From the NCBI RefSeq assembly GCF_963662255.1, contig NC_085046.1, positions 144,537,762 to 144,601,761 on the forward strand: 64,000 nucleotides of DNA, read 5' to 3'. The translations under genes and the position numbers were made by a program. The stretch comes from Cinclus cinclus (Eukaryota > Chordata > Aves > Passeriformes > Cinclidae). Positions 26,277 through 38,931 of this stretch are shown in pieces (position 1 is the stretch's first letter; every line of letters starts with the position of its first letter). Below the pieces are notes generated by a model that was not told the origin of the DNA, did no database searches, and worked only from the letters and a program-made list of their open reading frames with translations.

Positions 26277-29200
26277 AACTAACAAACCTTGCAAATACAT
26301 CCTCAGACAGAGGGACTCTGGCTACACTCTCTTGTTTTATCCCCAAGCCATTTTTTGCAAAGCCTTCCTATTACATGTGAGGTTCCACCCTTAATCCTGC
26401 TCTTTCGTCATCTGCCCAGGTCCTCTGGGACCTGACAGGAATTCTGTGTGAGCCCTGCTGTGGAGGGAAAAGGGAGCTCCCCCCATGATGGGGCACGCTG
26501 AGGCATGAGCTGTCCCCCAGCCAGAGCTGCTCTGTGCCACCGAGCATGGGGGGCTCCAGGGTGTCCCAGAGAGCAGAGGGCAGAGCTGCACACACCCAGG
26601 CTGATGCACCCTCAGTGCCCCACTGATACCAGATTAAAGATATTCCTTGCTTACCAGGGAGTGATTGAAGTTCTTGCATGGGAAGCCTGGGTTAATGGAA
26701 GCCCCATAAATACTCTAACTAGATCATTTGCTCGTTAAGTCTCACAATGTAATTGACTTAGCCCTGAGAAGCAAAGAGAAGCTACTACAGCACAGAAAAT
26801 GTCAGCTCCATCAACTCAGATGGATAATAGCCCTTCCTTTTATTCAGCTGGCAGCGACTTGTCTGAACAAAAATGCTGGGATCCGATTCTGCAGAAAGGA
26901 AACATATATAAGGTTGTCTGCAGCAGGTGAGGTAGTTACATAAGAAAAGTCTTCACAAAGAGATTCCTCAGAGACACAAGGACCCTGACAGGCCTTTCTT
27001 ATCTGCCCTTTTCAGGATACACAGATAAGTTCTGATCATGATAAAGTGATGCTTTAAAACACTTTTGCCCCTTCCTAGATTCCTTCTGCCACCCACACTC
27101 AGCAGTGCACGCACTTTGTCTTCAGTAATGGAAAACTATATTCCTCTAGTTGCTTTTGGAAACATTTCAAGAGGGTGAAAAGACATACTTATAATTTTAT
27201 TTTTTGCAATTTGGGACCCTGATGTAAACTAGGCTAACTTGCAAATCTCTAGCTGTTTTGATTTATGTGGAAAATCTTCCAGCTTACTGCACCATGGATC
27301 ATAATAACACATGACTTTGATAGCTGCATTCAGACAGCAGGTGACTTCAACAGCACAGGAAGGATGTGGTGTATTTGAACAGCGATGAATAATAATTTAG
27401 TCATCATAGTGTCTGGAAACTCAGCTCTGCTCCTTCTTATAAACCATACTCGTCTTAGATGTAAGATCATCAAAATTATTAAATTAGCTCAAGCCTTACT
27501 GCCCTGTGATCATGCACCAGTTGAAATTAGATGAATTATCTTCCCTTGGTTTCAAATGGTTATTTCTCAAAATGAGTATGCAGGAACTATTAGTATATTC
27601 TGAACCAAAAGATGTGGTTCTGCAAAAGTTTATTTGAAGGGACAATTCCAGGTCAATTCCTTAAGAATTCACGTGAATTAAAAACACAATCCTATCATAA
27701 CATCACAGTTTAAAGTTTTCTATTAAAATCTTCTCTTTTTAAAATGGATTTAAAAAATAACATCTTTCATAATGATTTCAGCCAAAAAAGGAAAGCTTTT
27801 ACACTAGAAGAAAGTTTCCATTGTCCCTGGGAGCAAGGAAGGAGGAGAGGATATAAACTCACCAGTCCAGCAATTTGGTTACATTTTATCTTGGTTTGGC
27901 AAAGAAAAGAAAAATGCTTTGTTACTCTCCCTCAGTTAACAAATGTGTTTCTATTCATAGCACAGTGCAAGACTTCTTGAAATCTGTTCAAGTACCATCA
28001 AAACTGGTTTTTGGTTGTTTCTTCTGCACATAATATTGCAGAAGAGAAAAATTACAGCATTTTCTGTGTATGAGAAGTAACAGAATCCTTTTCAGCAGGA
28101 AAAGCAGGAGGAACTCTCTTTTGAATAGACCCTTCATTCCCTTCCAGTAGTTCATTCATTTCTCTTATCTTTGTAATTTTATACTGCCAGTCCTTATAAT
28201 CTTTCAGCTTGCAAGAATAAAGGAAAGAACATCAATTTTTTTGATAAGCTTTTAAAATTGTGTTAGCTTCTTCCTGTAACTCTTGAGTTAGTCTTCTTTC
28301 CTTCATGCAAGTTTTAATTTGCAGTTTCTGATATGCCATGTTTATATTCATACAGACCTGAACATTCCATCTGTAACTAGAAATTTGAATAAACTGTACA
28401 GAATTTTCAAGTTAATCTAAGTTTGTTCCTGAAGTTATAATTCAATTAGTTATTAATTCAGCAAGGTGCTTAAGCACCTTTTAATTCCTTTGAAGTCAAT
28501 TAGACTATTCCCAAACTTAGACCTATGCCTGCATTTAAAAGGTCCTCATTGAACACAGTGTTATTGATTTGATTTTAAAAGTTAGGATCACAAATTAAAT
28601 GTAAGAAATTTTTACCAGGGCTCACAAAGATCAAAACAATGATTAAATCATTGTATGAGTTGAGGTAAACAGTAGAAAATAGACACAGCTTAAATAAAAA
28701 GGTGTCTGTATGCAAAATTTTTCAATGCCATTGCTGATTATTTTCTGTGAACCAGAGGCTGCACTACAAAATCTTTGCAAGTTTGACAGAATCCTTCTAG
28801 AAAATAAAACTGTAGTCCAGGCACTCTGAAACATGGAGATGAACAAACCCATATTGCTCTGAATGTCATAAAAGTTAGGGTGCAGCAGCTGTTGTAACTA
28901 TTGACTTTGGAGCTTTCTTGCAGAAGGAAAAGGCTCACACAGAGAAAAAATGAATCTAAAATTAATCAATCTATGACCAAAATAAAAAAGTATCCAAGGG
29001 CCAGTGGGCTTAATGGGGGAAGACAGGGATAAGAGTGGGAAAGGGTAAAGATATAAAGGAATAAGGAAGACTTTCCTATTGATACAAAAAGTTCTGAGTA
29101 GACCCCCTTGCTAAACTGATACCCAATATTGATTGGCAGTTTATGCCTAAATGTTAAACATCATTAGTTCAAGTTAAACAATTTAATGATGGATTCAGAT

Positions 29201-29536
29201 AGACTTCATTACACCACAAGAGTAACTCTCTTACAGGCCTCTCTTTTAAATCTAAAGCGCTTAAGAATCTAGGGGAGCCACATCCATAATCTATTTGCTT
29301 GCATATCTGCTTGCAGGCACACAGACCAAAAGGGTATCTGCAAGGTATCTGGGAAAAATTCCCTTTAAATTCAGTGAAGTTCCCACTCTGGATGATTTTG
29401 AAACTTCTAAATGGGCAGAGGGTTGAGCCCAGAGGAGTGGGGATCAGCCCAGGGTCTGTTGATGTTTGCCAGTCCTCTAAGCACAGCAAACTTTAGTGCT
29501 TGCTGTCTCTGAGAGGCTCCACTCAGAGGGATCTGC

Positions 29537-29568
29537 CAGTCACTGCTCAATGCAGTCACTGCTCACTG
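29537..29568. repeat. 16-bp tandem duplication
   Basis: Two adjacent copies of a unit starting CAGTCACTGCTCA, differing at one position (ATG versus CTG at the unit end). Likely a replication-slippage duplication. Confidence 0.93.
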
Positions 29569-30338
29569 CAGCCCCTGAGAACTCAAAGGGTCTCACTTTG
29601 GACTGCTGTTTATGGGGTTGCAAGGCAGTTGGTTTTAGTCACAGTAATTTTCCATCTGGCTGCAATTTGCCTTGCTAACTTTCTTTGAAGGTTCAATAAC
29701 AAAAATATTATTGCATTTGTGTTGTTATTCAGGCAAGAAAAATAATTTTCCAAGGCTGTTCATTAAAAGACTGGAGCTCGTTAGACAGCACTAGCTCCTG
29801 GGAGCAGTGTTTCTGATAAGCTCAGGAGGAGCTCAGCCCAGGTGCAGTTCATCAAGGCTGAGGCTTAAAAAGCATTTCTTAGGTCATGGAGCAGCCTAGG
29901 GGAATGCACCAGCACAAGAAGTCATACATGGAACTGGGAATAGGATAAAGAAAAATGCAAATGCAATACAAAATTGCACACATTGTAGCTGGAAGTCATT
30001 GATGTGAGTTATCAATGTAAACTCTCTACTGGATTATGCACAAACAAGACTCTTTCTGAGATTTACTAGAAAAAAACCTGTGGCCAGGTCAGATCCCTGG
30101 CCCTCTCAGAGTTATTCACATAGTTAACCATAGCACAGGGGAACTCTGGGGCAACTTCTCCTAGGGTGCTCTGAGTGTCTGGGAGGACATTGCATCCTTC
30201 TCTGTGCAGATCTAGCCTGTTTTCCAGTTCTGACCAAAGTCCCTGGCCATTAGCCAAGCAGAAATGTTAACTAGCAAGAGTAAAATCCACACATCCATAA
30301 TCATAGCCACATGTGCTAATTATAGCATGTGAATTTTT

Positions 30339-30359
30339 AATCTAACAGTTTGTTAGATT
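30339..30359. repeat. short perfect hairpin
   Basis: AATCTAAC and GTTAGATT form a perfect 8-bp stem around a 5-base loop. It lies just after an imperfect inverted pair (CACATG near 30,308 and CATGTG near 30,326). It is too short to call as an RNA gene. Confidence 0.7.
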
Positions 30360-33300
30360 GACTCACAGGTGTTGGTGTCTCATGGCTTGCTGGTTTCTGG
30401 GACTACCAAGAGGTACAGGTTTGAAACAAGTGCTGATAAATCTCATACAGCTGGTGGTATGAAAGCTTAGACACACCATCAATGTGCACTCACAGAAAGT
30501 TCTTTGATGGAAACAACAAAAACAAGTGGCATGAGGTCAGTGGCAGGAAAGAAGGGGTTCCCCCAGAATGCTGGCAGATGTGAGGCAGATGACCAGCAGA
30601 GGCTTTTGAAGGAGAATCATGTGTGAAACCGAAGCAGTGAACTTTCTGCAGCTGAAAAAATGATCCTGGAAGAGGATAGGCATCCTGCAAAGACAGAAAT
30701 GCAGGCAGATGTTAGACATACTGGCAGGAATTCCCTGTGCCATAAAAGGGCTGAATCAGAGCTCTACAGAACTCCTGTGGTAATACAGGAAGGAGAATAG
30801 GAAGCATTTCCACAGAGTATTTCAGGCTACATAAAATAAACCAAATACGTGTTTCTTATAATGATCTGAGTTTGCCACCATGTTCAGTGTATCAACAAAG
30901 TAATTATACAGTTTGAGAGCTCTTGAGAGACACACAAGAGAAAGTGGTATCAGCAAGGAGATTATCCAATGCACAGTGCAAGGATCTGGCTAAATTCAAG
31001 TAATGAGTGTGGGATTATAATCTTTTGTCTCAGACTTTGAGAGGTTCTTGATGTATGCTGGGCTTCTGCCACTACTGATATCAATCCAGTGGTCAGTCCT
31101 GTGCCAAATGGTGGTGTGTAGATGGATAAGGTAGAGACAGCTGGACTGCAGCAGGAGGTGGGACCCTCCTGAAGTCCTTATGTGGGTGACTGGAGGGCTG
31201 GGAGAGAGGAGTCAGAAGATGTGCATGGTCTGTGGAACACCTGGAAAGGTGTGGCTCACTGGAATGTAAATAATGTCCACTGGACAGCATGGGCCATTGA
31301 CAGAGAAAGACCTGGGAAGGAAAACAACTTAATTCCCCAATCTACCTTCTGTCATTTCCAGTTTGTCCTAGTGCACTCAGCTATTTTGTAACCTCACCAG
31401 TGAAATTAGTCTCATCTTTGATGCATAGGAAAAATTTCCACTACTGTGGTTTTTTATGACAGTTATGAACCTGAACCAGGGAGAGTAGAGCACTGCTCAA
31501 AAGACATTGGATTAGTGTCAGAGTGGCCTAGGAAGCCCTAATGAAGATGTGGAGGAGTCCCCTTATACCTAAAACATTGATGCTGTATAAGCTGATGGAA
31601 TGCAGGAGGTGAATAGTTTGGTATGCTACATACCTCATGAAATAATGATATATTTGGCAACCTGGGGTCTGACAGCCAGAATAGTGTAATGTGTACTCTT
31701 GAACTGGATGGTGTTGATTCTTCATCACTGCTGAGAGTGACAAACAGAAAGCATACTCCCAGAGAACTTTGGGATCACTCCAGGCTGTATGTTGTCTGTC
31801 TGTACACAGGAGTGAGCCAGCAGAGTTAATCCTGGAGGGTCATGGAAAGGTTTATCAGAGCAGAAGGGAAGTACAAGACAGAATAAAGCCTTGTTTTCAC
31901 AGAAATAGCTGGGAAGGCATCCAGAATTAGTGCAGATGATGCTAAACAGACCACTCAGAGGAGAAAGGGACATTAATTAATGGAGCAACAAGAGCTTCTG
32001 TCAGCCCCAACAGGACTGTCCCAGGACTTCACAAAGCAACATCCCACTTTCCCTTCCTAACCTCCTCTGCTTTCATCTTACTGTGCTTGCTCTTTCCCCT
32101 TGCTCTCACCCAGTGGCAGATGCATTTCCATCTTAAATATAAAGGAAAGGAGGATTGACTCATATGGTACAGCAGTTTATACCATATTAGTTGGCATTAT
32201 GAATGGGGAAGGAGTCCTTCCTTCTATATGGTGAACCTCAGCCAGAGCACAAAACTGTGAGCTCTGATGGATCTCCTGTCAGCACATGGGAGGGCTGAGA
32301 AACAAACTTCTGTCACCAGCACTTTGCCATGTGTTCACCACATTCCTGTTCACCAAGATTTCTCAGCAAAATCAGTCAGTCCCTAGGCTGCTCTCAAAGC
32401 CTATTTTGTATTTCCTGCACCCTTTATATTCATATTTAACTATTCATTTCCTTATATTCCTTTTTGTCCTAGCATTGAAGGCTATATTTTTCACAATATT
32501 AGCATTCTGAGAGCCAATGACCAAATCTGCTGCCAAAAGAACATGACATCTAGATTAATTCCTTCAGATGTATTGCTTATGGGAGGAAGACATTTTAAAA
32601 CTTAGATTATTTGTGAAAGGTAGGAAACTTCTTGGGTATTTTTATGGTCATTTTTTTTCCCTATTCTTTAAACATATATAAACAGTTGCCTTAGAAAATA
32701 GAGATAAAAGCATTAAATTCTAAAGTCCCTTTCTTCACTGTTTTGCTCTTCATCTGATTCTCCTAAATATTGAAATGCTTTTGGACCCTGAAGAACCTTC
32801 ATTTAGTTTCATGGGCCTCTCCTCAAAGCTTATAAGTGATGTTATTTCTGTATTTGTTTCATATCTCCTAAACTCTCCCAGTCTCATTCTTGACCCCAAA
32901 GCTTGGCTTCAAATGGTGCCTAACAGTCACCCTGGTCAAGACTAGTCCTGCTAGAGTGGTTTGGCTGTGGTGGCATCACACAACAGTTGGCCCTGCCTCT
33001 CCTCTGAGTCCTTTATAGTGCTACTTAGATACAACAGAGACTTGGTTTAAAGACTATTTGAAGACTTCTGGACTTCAAACACCTGTTCTGAATCCCATCA
33101 GAATAATATTTTTGTGATGAGAAGTCATGACAGGTGCATGAGCCCTGAGATGGTATGAGAACATATCGAACTTTCTAAAAAATGCAAAACTAGTTGTAGC
33201 GATGCTGCATATAGAACAGAGGGACCCAAAACTCATCTGAATTCCACAAGGAATTGAGATTAATTAGTCCCAAAACAGCTTAAATTTGGTTTCAGAGTTA

Positions 33301-33710
33301 ACTAGTCAGACAATGAATTTACATTTCTCATCCAGAAACAATCTCCACCGTATTGCTTGCAGGCTGCTATCTTTCCCTACTCACGAAGGGGCAGAGAAGG
33401 AGAAAGTCAAATTTCAAAACTCACTGTGGGTTTAAGGACAGTGGACATGCAGGAAGGAGAGATGGCTCCCAGTTCTGTACAGCAGAGATGTCTGTGTAAC
33501 TGTCTGGACTAGTCCTAGCCATGGGAACAGGAGCTGTAGAGGTTCAGGTACCGTGGGATGAACCCTGCTGTTGGCCTGCAGGTCAGCTGTAGCAAAGGAC
33601 TTCTCTGTCCATAGAGACAGGGTTGTTTTGAAAACAAGAAGTCTTGGTTTTGGTGACAGGAATCAGATGTGAATGTAGAGAGGCAGAAATCCCTGCCAAA
33701 AAAACAAAAA

Positions 33711-33770
33711 TAAAATAAAATAAAATAAAATAAAATAAAATAAAATAAAATAAAATAAAATAAAATAAAA
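33711..33770. repeat. (TAAAA)12 pentanucleotide array
   Basis: Twelve perfect TAAAA units, preceded by a short A-rich lead (33,697-33,710). The complement is (TTTTA)n. Two minus-strand frames give FYFIL repeats that are artefacts. The arrangement fits growth out of a poly(A)-like run; no parent element is recognisable next to it. Confidence 0.98.
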
Positions 33771-36685
33771 ACCAACATTTTTGCAGGTAGATCATTTTAG
33801 TATATCTCAGGGTTTTCATGCCCTCTCTCCCACGTGCACCATTTAGTCAGTAGGGCTTTTTGTGCTTGCCTAATGCCAGGTAAAAAGAAGGTCCCTGTAT
33901 CCTCATTAGCACTACATTAATAAACATGATGAATGCGCATAATTAACTCAATTTACCTCACCTTAATGGAGCTCCTGAAGGTCCTCAAATAGCAGCATGA
34001 AGGCTCAGGAAAAGCAGAGGGGACTTTTCCTCCCGTTGCTTTGTACCAGCTGGATGGCAGCCAGCTCTGATCCACAGCAGCTGTGCCCGTCCAGGGAGCA
34101 CAAACCTTCCTGATGGAGTCAGACAGCTCCTGGGGGAATCCTTGCCCATGTCCTGTCACCTTCCAGCACAGCGAGAGGGAGCGTGGCTCAGTCTGCAGAG
34201 GGCTGGGCAGATGCACAGCACTCCAGAAGAGAGATTATCAGTTGGTGCCAGGCTGAAGAAATGGCTGTGCTGGTAAATTGAAGGAGAAATTGAGGGAGAA
34301 AAAGTATTCCTGTTTAGCAAATGCAGTAGGACTGAAGGGTGGGACTGAAGCCATGGAATTGAGTTAGCACATTCTTGGAGATATCTTCAGGGATATCTGC
34401 ACTCCTCACAGGAGGTCATGACAGCCTTCACTGGGATCTGAGTCACACATGCCCCTCTAATGAGGCCAGAGTGTTCTGTTGTACTCTCTCATGATCCAGT
34501 AGCTGTCTATACATCCAGAAAGGATATACTTGATAAATTAGCCTAAACCTTTGCAGCACATTACTTTGTTGTTGTTGTTGTTGTTTCTGTGACTTTTAGG
34601 GGCTTGGTAAGCAACCCTTCCCACCTCTTGCAGGGCTTTTAGGAACCTCCCAGTCTAGGACCAACTTTCCTTGATGCTAGGAGTGCTGTGCATTTTCTCA
34701 GCTTCTTCTTCTTCCTTGGATGCGCAGTGTCTCTTTTGGAATTTCTGGGGAACTGAAAAGTCATTCCAATAACCTGTAAGAGTGGGCAATACATATTTAA
34801 TGGATCAGAGGTGCAACACTGCAGAATTGGTGAGGTACATAGCTACTTCTGTCATAACCCCTTGGAACATACAGAGCTGTTAGCCCTGCCCAAAGAGGGG
34901 AAAGTCATTGACTGAGCTCTAAAGCTGGAGCCCTTGGGAAATGTCCATTCAGAGATGGAGCACTTGTCAGCAGCTCCTGGGCAGAAAAGGGTTTCTGGAC
35001 CTGCATGAGTCCAGACCACCAGCCTTCCCGACAGGCAGGAATTTCATTCTCGCAGCTTTTAGCTCAGAACTTGTTTTTTTAAGCTATCAATCTATGCCTC
35101 AACTATAAAACTGAGGTGCTTTTTCTGAGTTGACCCATGAAAGAGGATGCAAGCTGGACAACTCCTGGAGTTGGTACTCTCTGCTGTGTACCCAGGTTCT
35201 GGCATTTCTCAGACAGTAAAGACAACTCCTGTGCTTAGCAATGGCTCCCATTGCTTGAAGTCTGGCATTTTGAAGTACATTGGAAACAATTTCATCCCTG
35301 TTCTTACAACAGGTTCAAACTAATTTTTATTTAAGGGTAAAGACACACCTAAAATGTCAGCTCTTTGCTGGTGTGTATATTGTCTTCTCTTTCCTTAAAT
35401 ATTATACAATTTAAAGCTGAAAGACCAATAGAGTAGAAGTTGTCATGGCGCCCATGCAGTCATTACATGTAAGTGTTGTCATTATATAAAACTGCAGTGA
35501 TTACTTATAATTGCTAAGAAAGTTGTGTAACTCTGGAAGAGGTCTATCTTGCAGAAATAAAAATGTTATCTTGGAGATTGCTATTGACTCACAGCCTTCT
35601 TAGACCTGCAAGTAGACCACGCTTCTTTCCTCTCATTACTCTAACAAGTTATTTCTCAGAAAGCCAAGATGTAAATTATAAACATTCTTCTTCAATTAAA
35701 GGCATTTGGTAATGCTAGTGAGGAAAATAACATCCTTTATATGCAAAATCAAAATCAGCTTATGGATCCCATCCTTTCTACTGCCTCAATTCTTCAGGTG
35801 CAATGAAGATGCCATTTTCTGATCTGTGTTCCTATTCTTAGCACAATAAAAAATTAAATTACAGTATTTGACACTGTTTTGTTAAAATGTCAAACTGTGT
35901 TGCAAACAAATTGATTTCAGTCCAGCTCAGTTGAGTTCAGCTCAGCAGCATGTGTGCTTTCTTCCTGCCTCTGCTTCTTGTAAAGCCACAGCAAGACTAT
36001 TGGGGAGTGCCAGAATCACTCCAATTAAAAATAATACAGCATGGGCAGTACATTTAAATAGGAATCATGGACAAAATACTGTATTTGGAAGTGAAGCCAG
36101 CAGCGCCCAAACACTGCCATGGAAACAGTAGTGCAAGAGAAACTGAAGCCAATGGGAATCTTTTGAGCTCAAACTGAACTTTGTATGTTGAGTTTTATTC
36201 CCATCCTGGGTTCTGCTGAAGAAGTTTTCACTCACCAGGCCTGTGGTGGGGAAAATCTGCCTTGTTGTAGGGCACAGCAAAACAACACCTAGCCTTGTTC
36301 TCCACATGGAGCTTCTTAGTAACACAGAGGATATCAATAAAGGCAGGGTTCAAGTTCTCTCCAAAGAAGACATTCCTTGCTGCTGTTCTAAGGAGCCCTG
36401 GGTATAACTCCCAGAACTGCCTCAGGCAGCATTCATCTCCATCTGGCCCAGATGTTTGAATCTGAATTGCCAAGTGGACTGCAAGGATTCTGAAACACAG
36501 ACCACTGCAAAACCTGGGACATGAACCACTCAAAATTGTGGTCTCTTTATGCTACAGTGTGAGCCAAATGTGGCAATCACACTGGAGGTGAAGAGCCCTT
36601 AATTTCTTTTAAGTAGGCTTTAAAGTAATGCATGTCAACACCCACTAACTCCTTCAACTTTGACTCATTTGTGAAGATGCTGTAA
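33771..36685. other. gene-free unique sequence
   Basis: No gene supported. It holds a (TTG)n run at 34,566-34,585 (listed separately) and a 7-bp inverted pair, AGATATC and GATATCT, at 34,379-34,398 with a 6-base spacer. The rest is mixed sequence with short open frames. Confidence 0.6.
34566..34585. repeat. (TTG)6 microsatellite
   Basis: Six perfect TTG units plus two T. Ordinary trinucleotide microsatellite in non-coding sequence. Confidence 0.93.
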
Positions 36686-36760
36686 CAGAATCAGAGAATT
36701 GTTGAGGTTGGAAAGACCTCTAAGGTCATTGAGTCCAACCGTTAATTCCCCAGTGTAGAA
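36686..36760 (-). mobile_element. CR1 LINE 3' end fragment, minus orientation
   Basis: The plus strand reads CAGAATCAGAGAATTG, then 'TTGAGGTTGGAAAGACCTCT', then 'AAGGTCATTGAGTCCAACCG', which is the reverse of a CR1 3' end. About 75 bp can be recognised before the similarity is lost. It is a very short, 5'-truncated copy. Confidence 0.9.
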
Positions 36761-37627
36761 AAGATGTACCCAAAATTAAGATGCTTCACTTCTGAGATGT
36801 GTTTCCTCTTGAGGCTATCCGAGGCTCAGGTGACTGCTCAGTGCCTGCTTGCATGACACAGGCTGTCATTATTCACTTGGGACTTGGTGTCAGCACCAGG
36901 GCTCCAGGAAGCAAGTGATAATTGGTGTGAACAAAAATTAAGGTTTCTGACTTTTTATGAACAGCAGACAAAGGGCTTTGCAATGGCACATCAATCCAGA
37001 ACAGAGCTCTCTGTTATGAATTTGATATCATTAGAAATGTTTTCAGCTTGGGAACTTTGAGGAGGGAATGGCAGGCCCAGGAGTTTAGAATGGAACCTTT
37101 ATATTTGCCCAGTGTTGCAGATGGCTGTGTTCTCTGGTAAGGAGGGTCTTCCAAAGGACATTGGGAGGTGTGGAGTCCCAGCTTCACAAAGAACAAATCA
37201 CTGCATGTTTGTGTAGCTTGTGCCTATTTTTAACCCTTCCCCTTGTCCCACTCCTATGATCAATGGTTTTTACTGTATTTTTGTTGTGCTTGTACTACAG
37301 AGCACCCATTTCTTCTGGACCTTTCAGATGATATTTTGATGCAGAGCAGTATATTTGAGCATGTGGTGTCTTCACCACCTAAAAGCCAGTACAGTAAGAG
37401 TCACACCTTACTAATCATATATTTTTATCTTGTCAGAAAAACATCTTAAAACACCTTAACAAACTCAAGCCATCATTTTGTGACTAGAAAGACTTTTCAC
37501 ATGGCAGAAATGCATGAAACTTGTTATTTCTTTTCTCTCCCAGGCTACTGTTGCCAGGACACTTACACCTTGACAGGAAAATCAATTTATGTATTTAGAA
37601 CAATTTTCTTTTGTTCCAGCTGTAGCT

Positions 37628-37654
37628 GGGGAGGGGGAGGGGGGGGCAAGGGGG
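37628..37654 (+). other. G-quadruplex motif
   Basis: Four G-runs of 4, 5, 8 and 5 bases are separated by loops of 1, 1 and 3 bases, all on the plus strand. This meets and exceeds the usual G3+N1-7 rule for a stable quadruplex. It stands alone in AT-rich sequence and is not part of a CpG island or recognised promoter. Confidence 0.9.
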
Positions 37655-38902
37655 AGAAGAGCTACCAAAATTAGTCATTTTTATAAATCAACAGCTTAGA
37701 GCAATTTGTGTCTGAGTATTTAAAGGAACAAATAAGATCCAACCTAGTAATTCCTAGAAAGCAGAGGCTCACCCACATCTGCAGCAGGCTAGATTCTGAT
37801 CTCACTGACACAAAGACACATCAGGAATCTCCTCTGGTAATTGCTGCTCATCAACAGCAGTGGTCAATATTGACCTTCCCTGGTCTGTGGAGGACTTGTC
37901 CTGAGCATCAACTTTGGCAGCAAAAATGCTGCTCTCCACCAGTAAAGTAGATACAGCTATGACAAAGAATGAAAGGGGAAACTTTACTTCTTAAATATTG
38001 AGAAATACAAACCAAGACAAATCAGTAATTCCTTCTCTTACTTGCTCATCAAAGCACAAAGATAAACAACCTCTTTACAAAAAGAAAATAGTTTGAGAAA
38101 GCCTTGCTGAACATACAAGAGATTTGCACTGAAACTAATTAGTCCAGCTGCCACTTACCAGCCAGGTAAAGATAAACCTGTGATTTAGTCAGTACAGGAA
38201 AAAGAGAAAGGAAGGCAGTGGAGCTGTCTGGGGCCCAAAAGAAGGCAATGTCTCTGCTCTTGAGGTGATTAATGTGGCAGTGGAGGAAATTGAGCAATGA
38301 GCACAATGGTAAAGGAAACCAAAGTAAATCTCCACTGTTTTAGGAGACAAAAATGGACCATATAAGGAGAATCTGTCTTGCTGATTTACAGTCAATTTAC
38401 AGAACATCACAAATGTTTTCCCATGTCTGGGTACACAGCCGATCTCATTTGGTTTACAGAGCTGATGTTTTCTTTTCCAAGACAGGAAATCAGTCAAGAT
38501 ATAGACAGTTGTTGGAGGAACAACTGAAAATGGAATTTAGGGCCAATGAACTCCTAATGATTTGCAGAGATCCTACACCAAATCCCTCTTGCTAACTTCA
38601 GAACAACCCCAGCAGAGGTGTCCTGACACTACCAAACCATTTGCAAGTGAGTCCTTTGACTCAAATTTCAATCTCATTTTACCTTGTTGCAACCATACCA
38701 TGACTGTGCCTCCTCATAATCTTAATTTGATTTTGCCCTCTGCCATGCACACATATATGGGTATACACCACACTCAACTAAATTTGTTACCACCTTCCTT
38801 TTTCTCTTTTTGAGTGAAAACCCTTCACCTGGGCACTGTGGACATACCAAGATGGACTTAAAAGTATCTGTCTGTTTAAAGGCAGATGCCAAAGTGCACC
38901 CC

Positions 38903-38931
38903 ATCTCTTGAAAATATCAAGAGATATTTTC
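38903..38931. repeat. two overlapping, mutually exclusive hairpins
   Basis: ATCTCTTGA (38,903-38,911) pairs perfectly with TCAAGAGAT (38,917-38,925) around a 5-base loop. GAAAATATC (38,910-38,918) pairs perfectly with GATATTTTC (38,923-38,931) around a 4-base loop. Each stem is 9 bp, and the arms overlap so both cannot form at once. Confidence 0.85.

Larger units (their letters stand above)
23126..33710. other. gene-free unique sequence
   Basis: No gene supported over about 10.6 kb. It includes an AT-rich patch (about 23,700-23,880), a (CA)n run near 24,712-24,724, a perfect palindrome at 24,443, two 16-bp direct duplications at 26,245 and 29,537, and a short hairpin at 30,339, all listed separately. 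The longest open frame has about 126 codons and overlaps a CR1 copy. The others are short and unremarkable. Confidence 0.6.

Noticed and set aside
33515..33819. Minus-strand frames with FYFIL repeats
   Set aside because: Produced by the (TAAAA)12 array.
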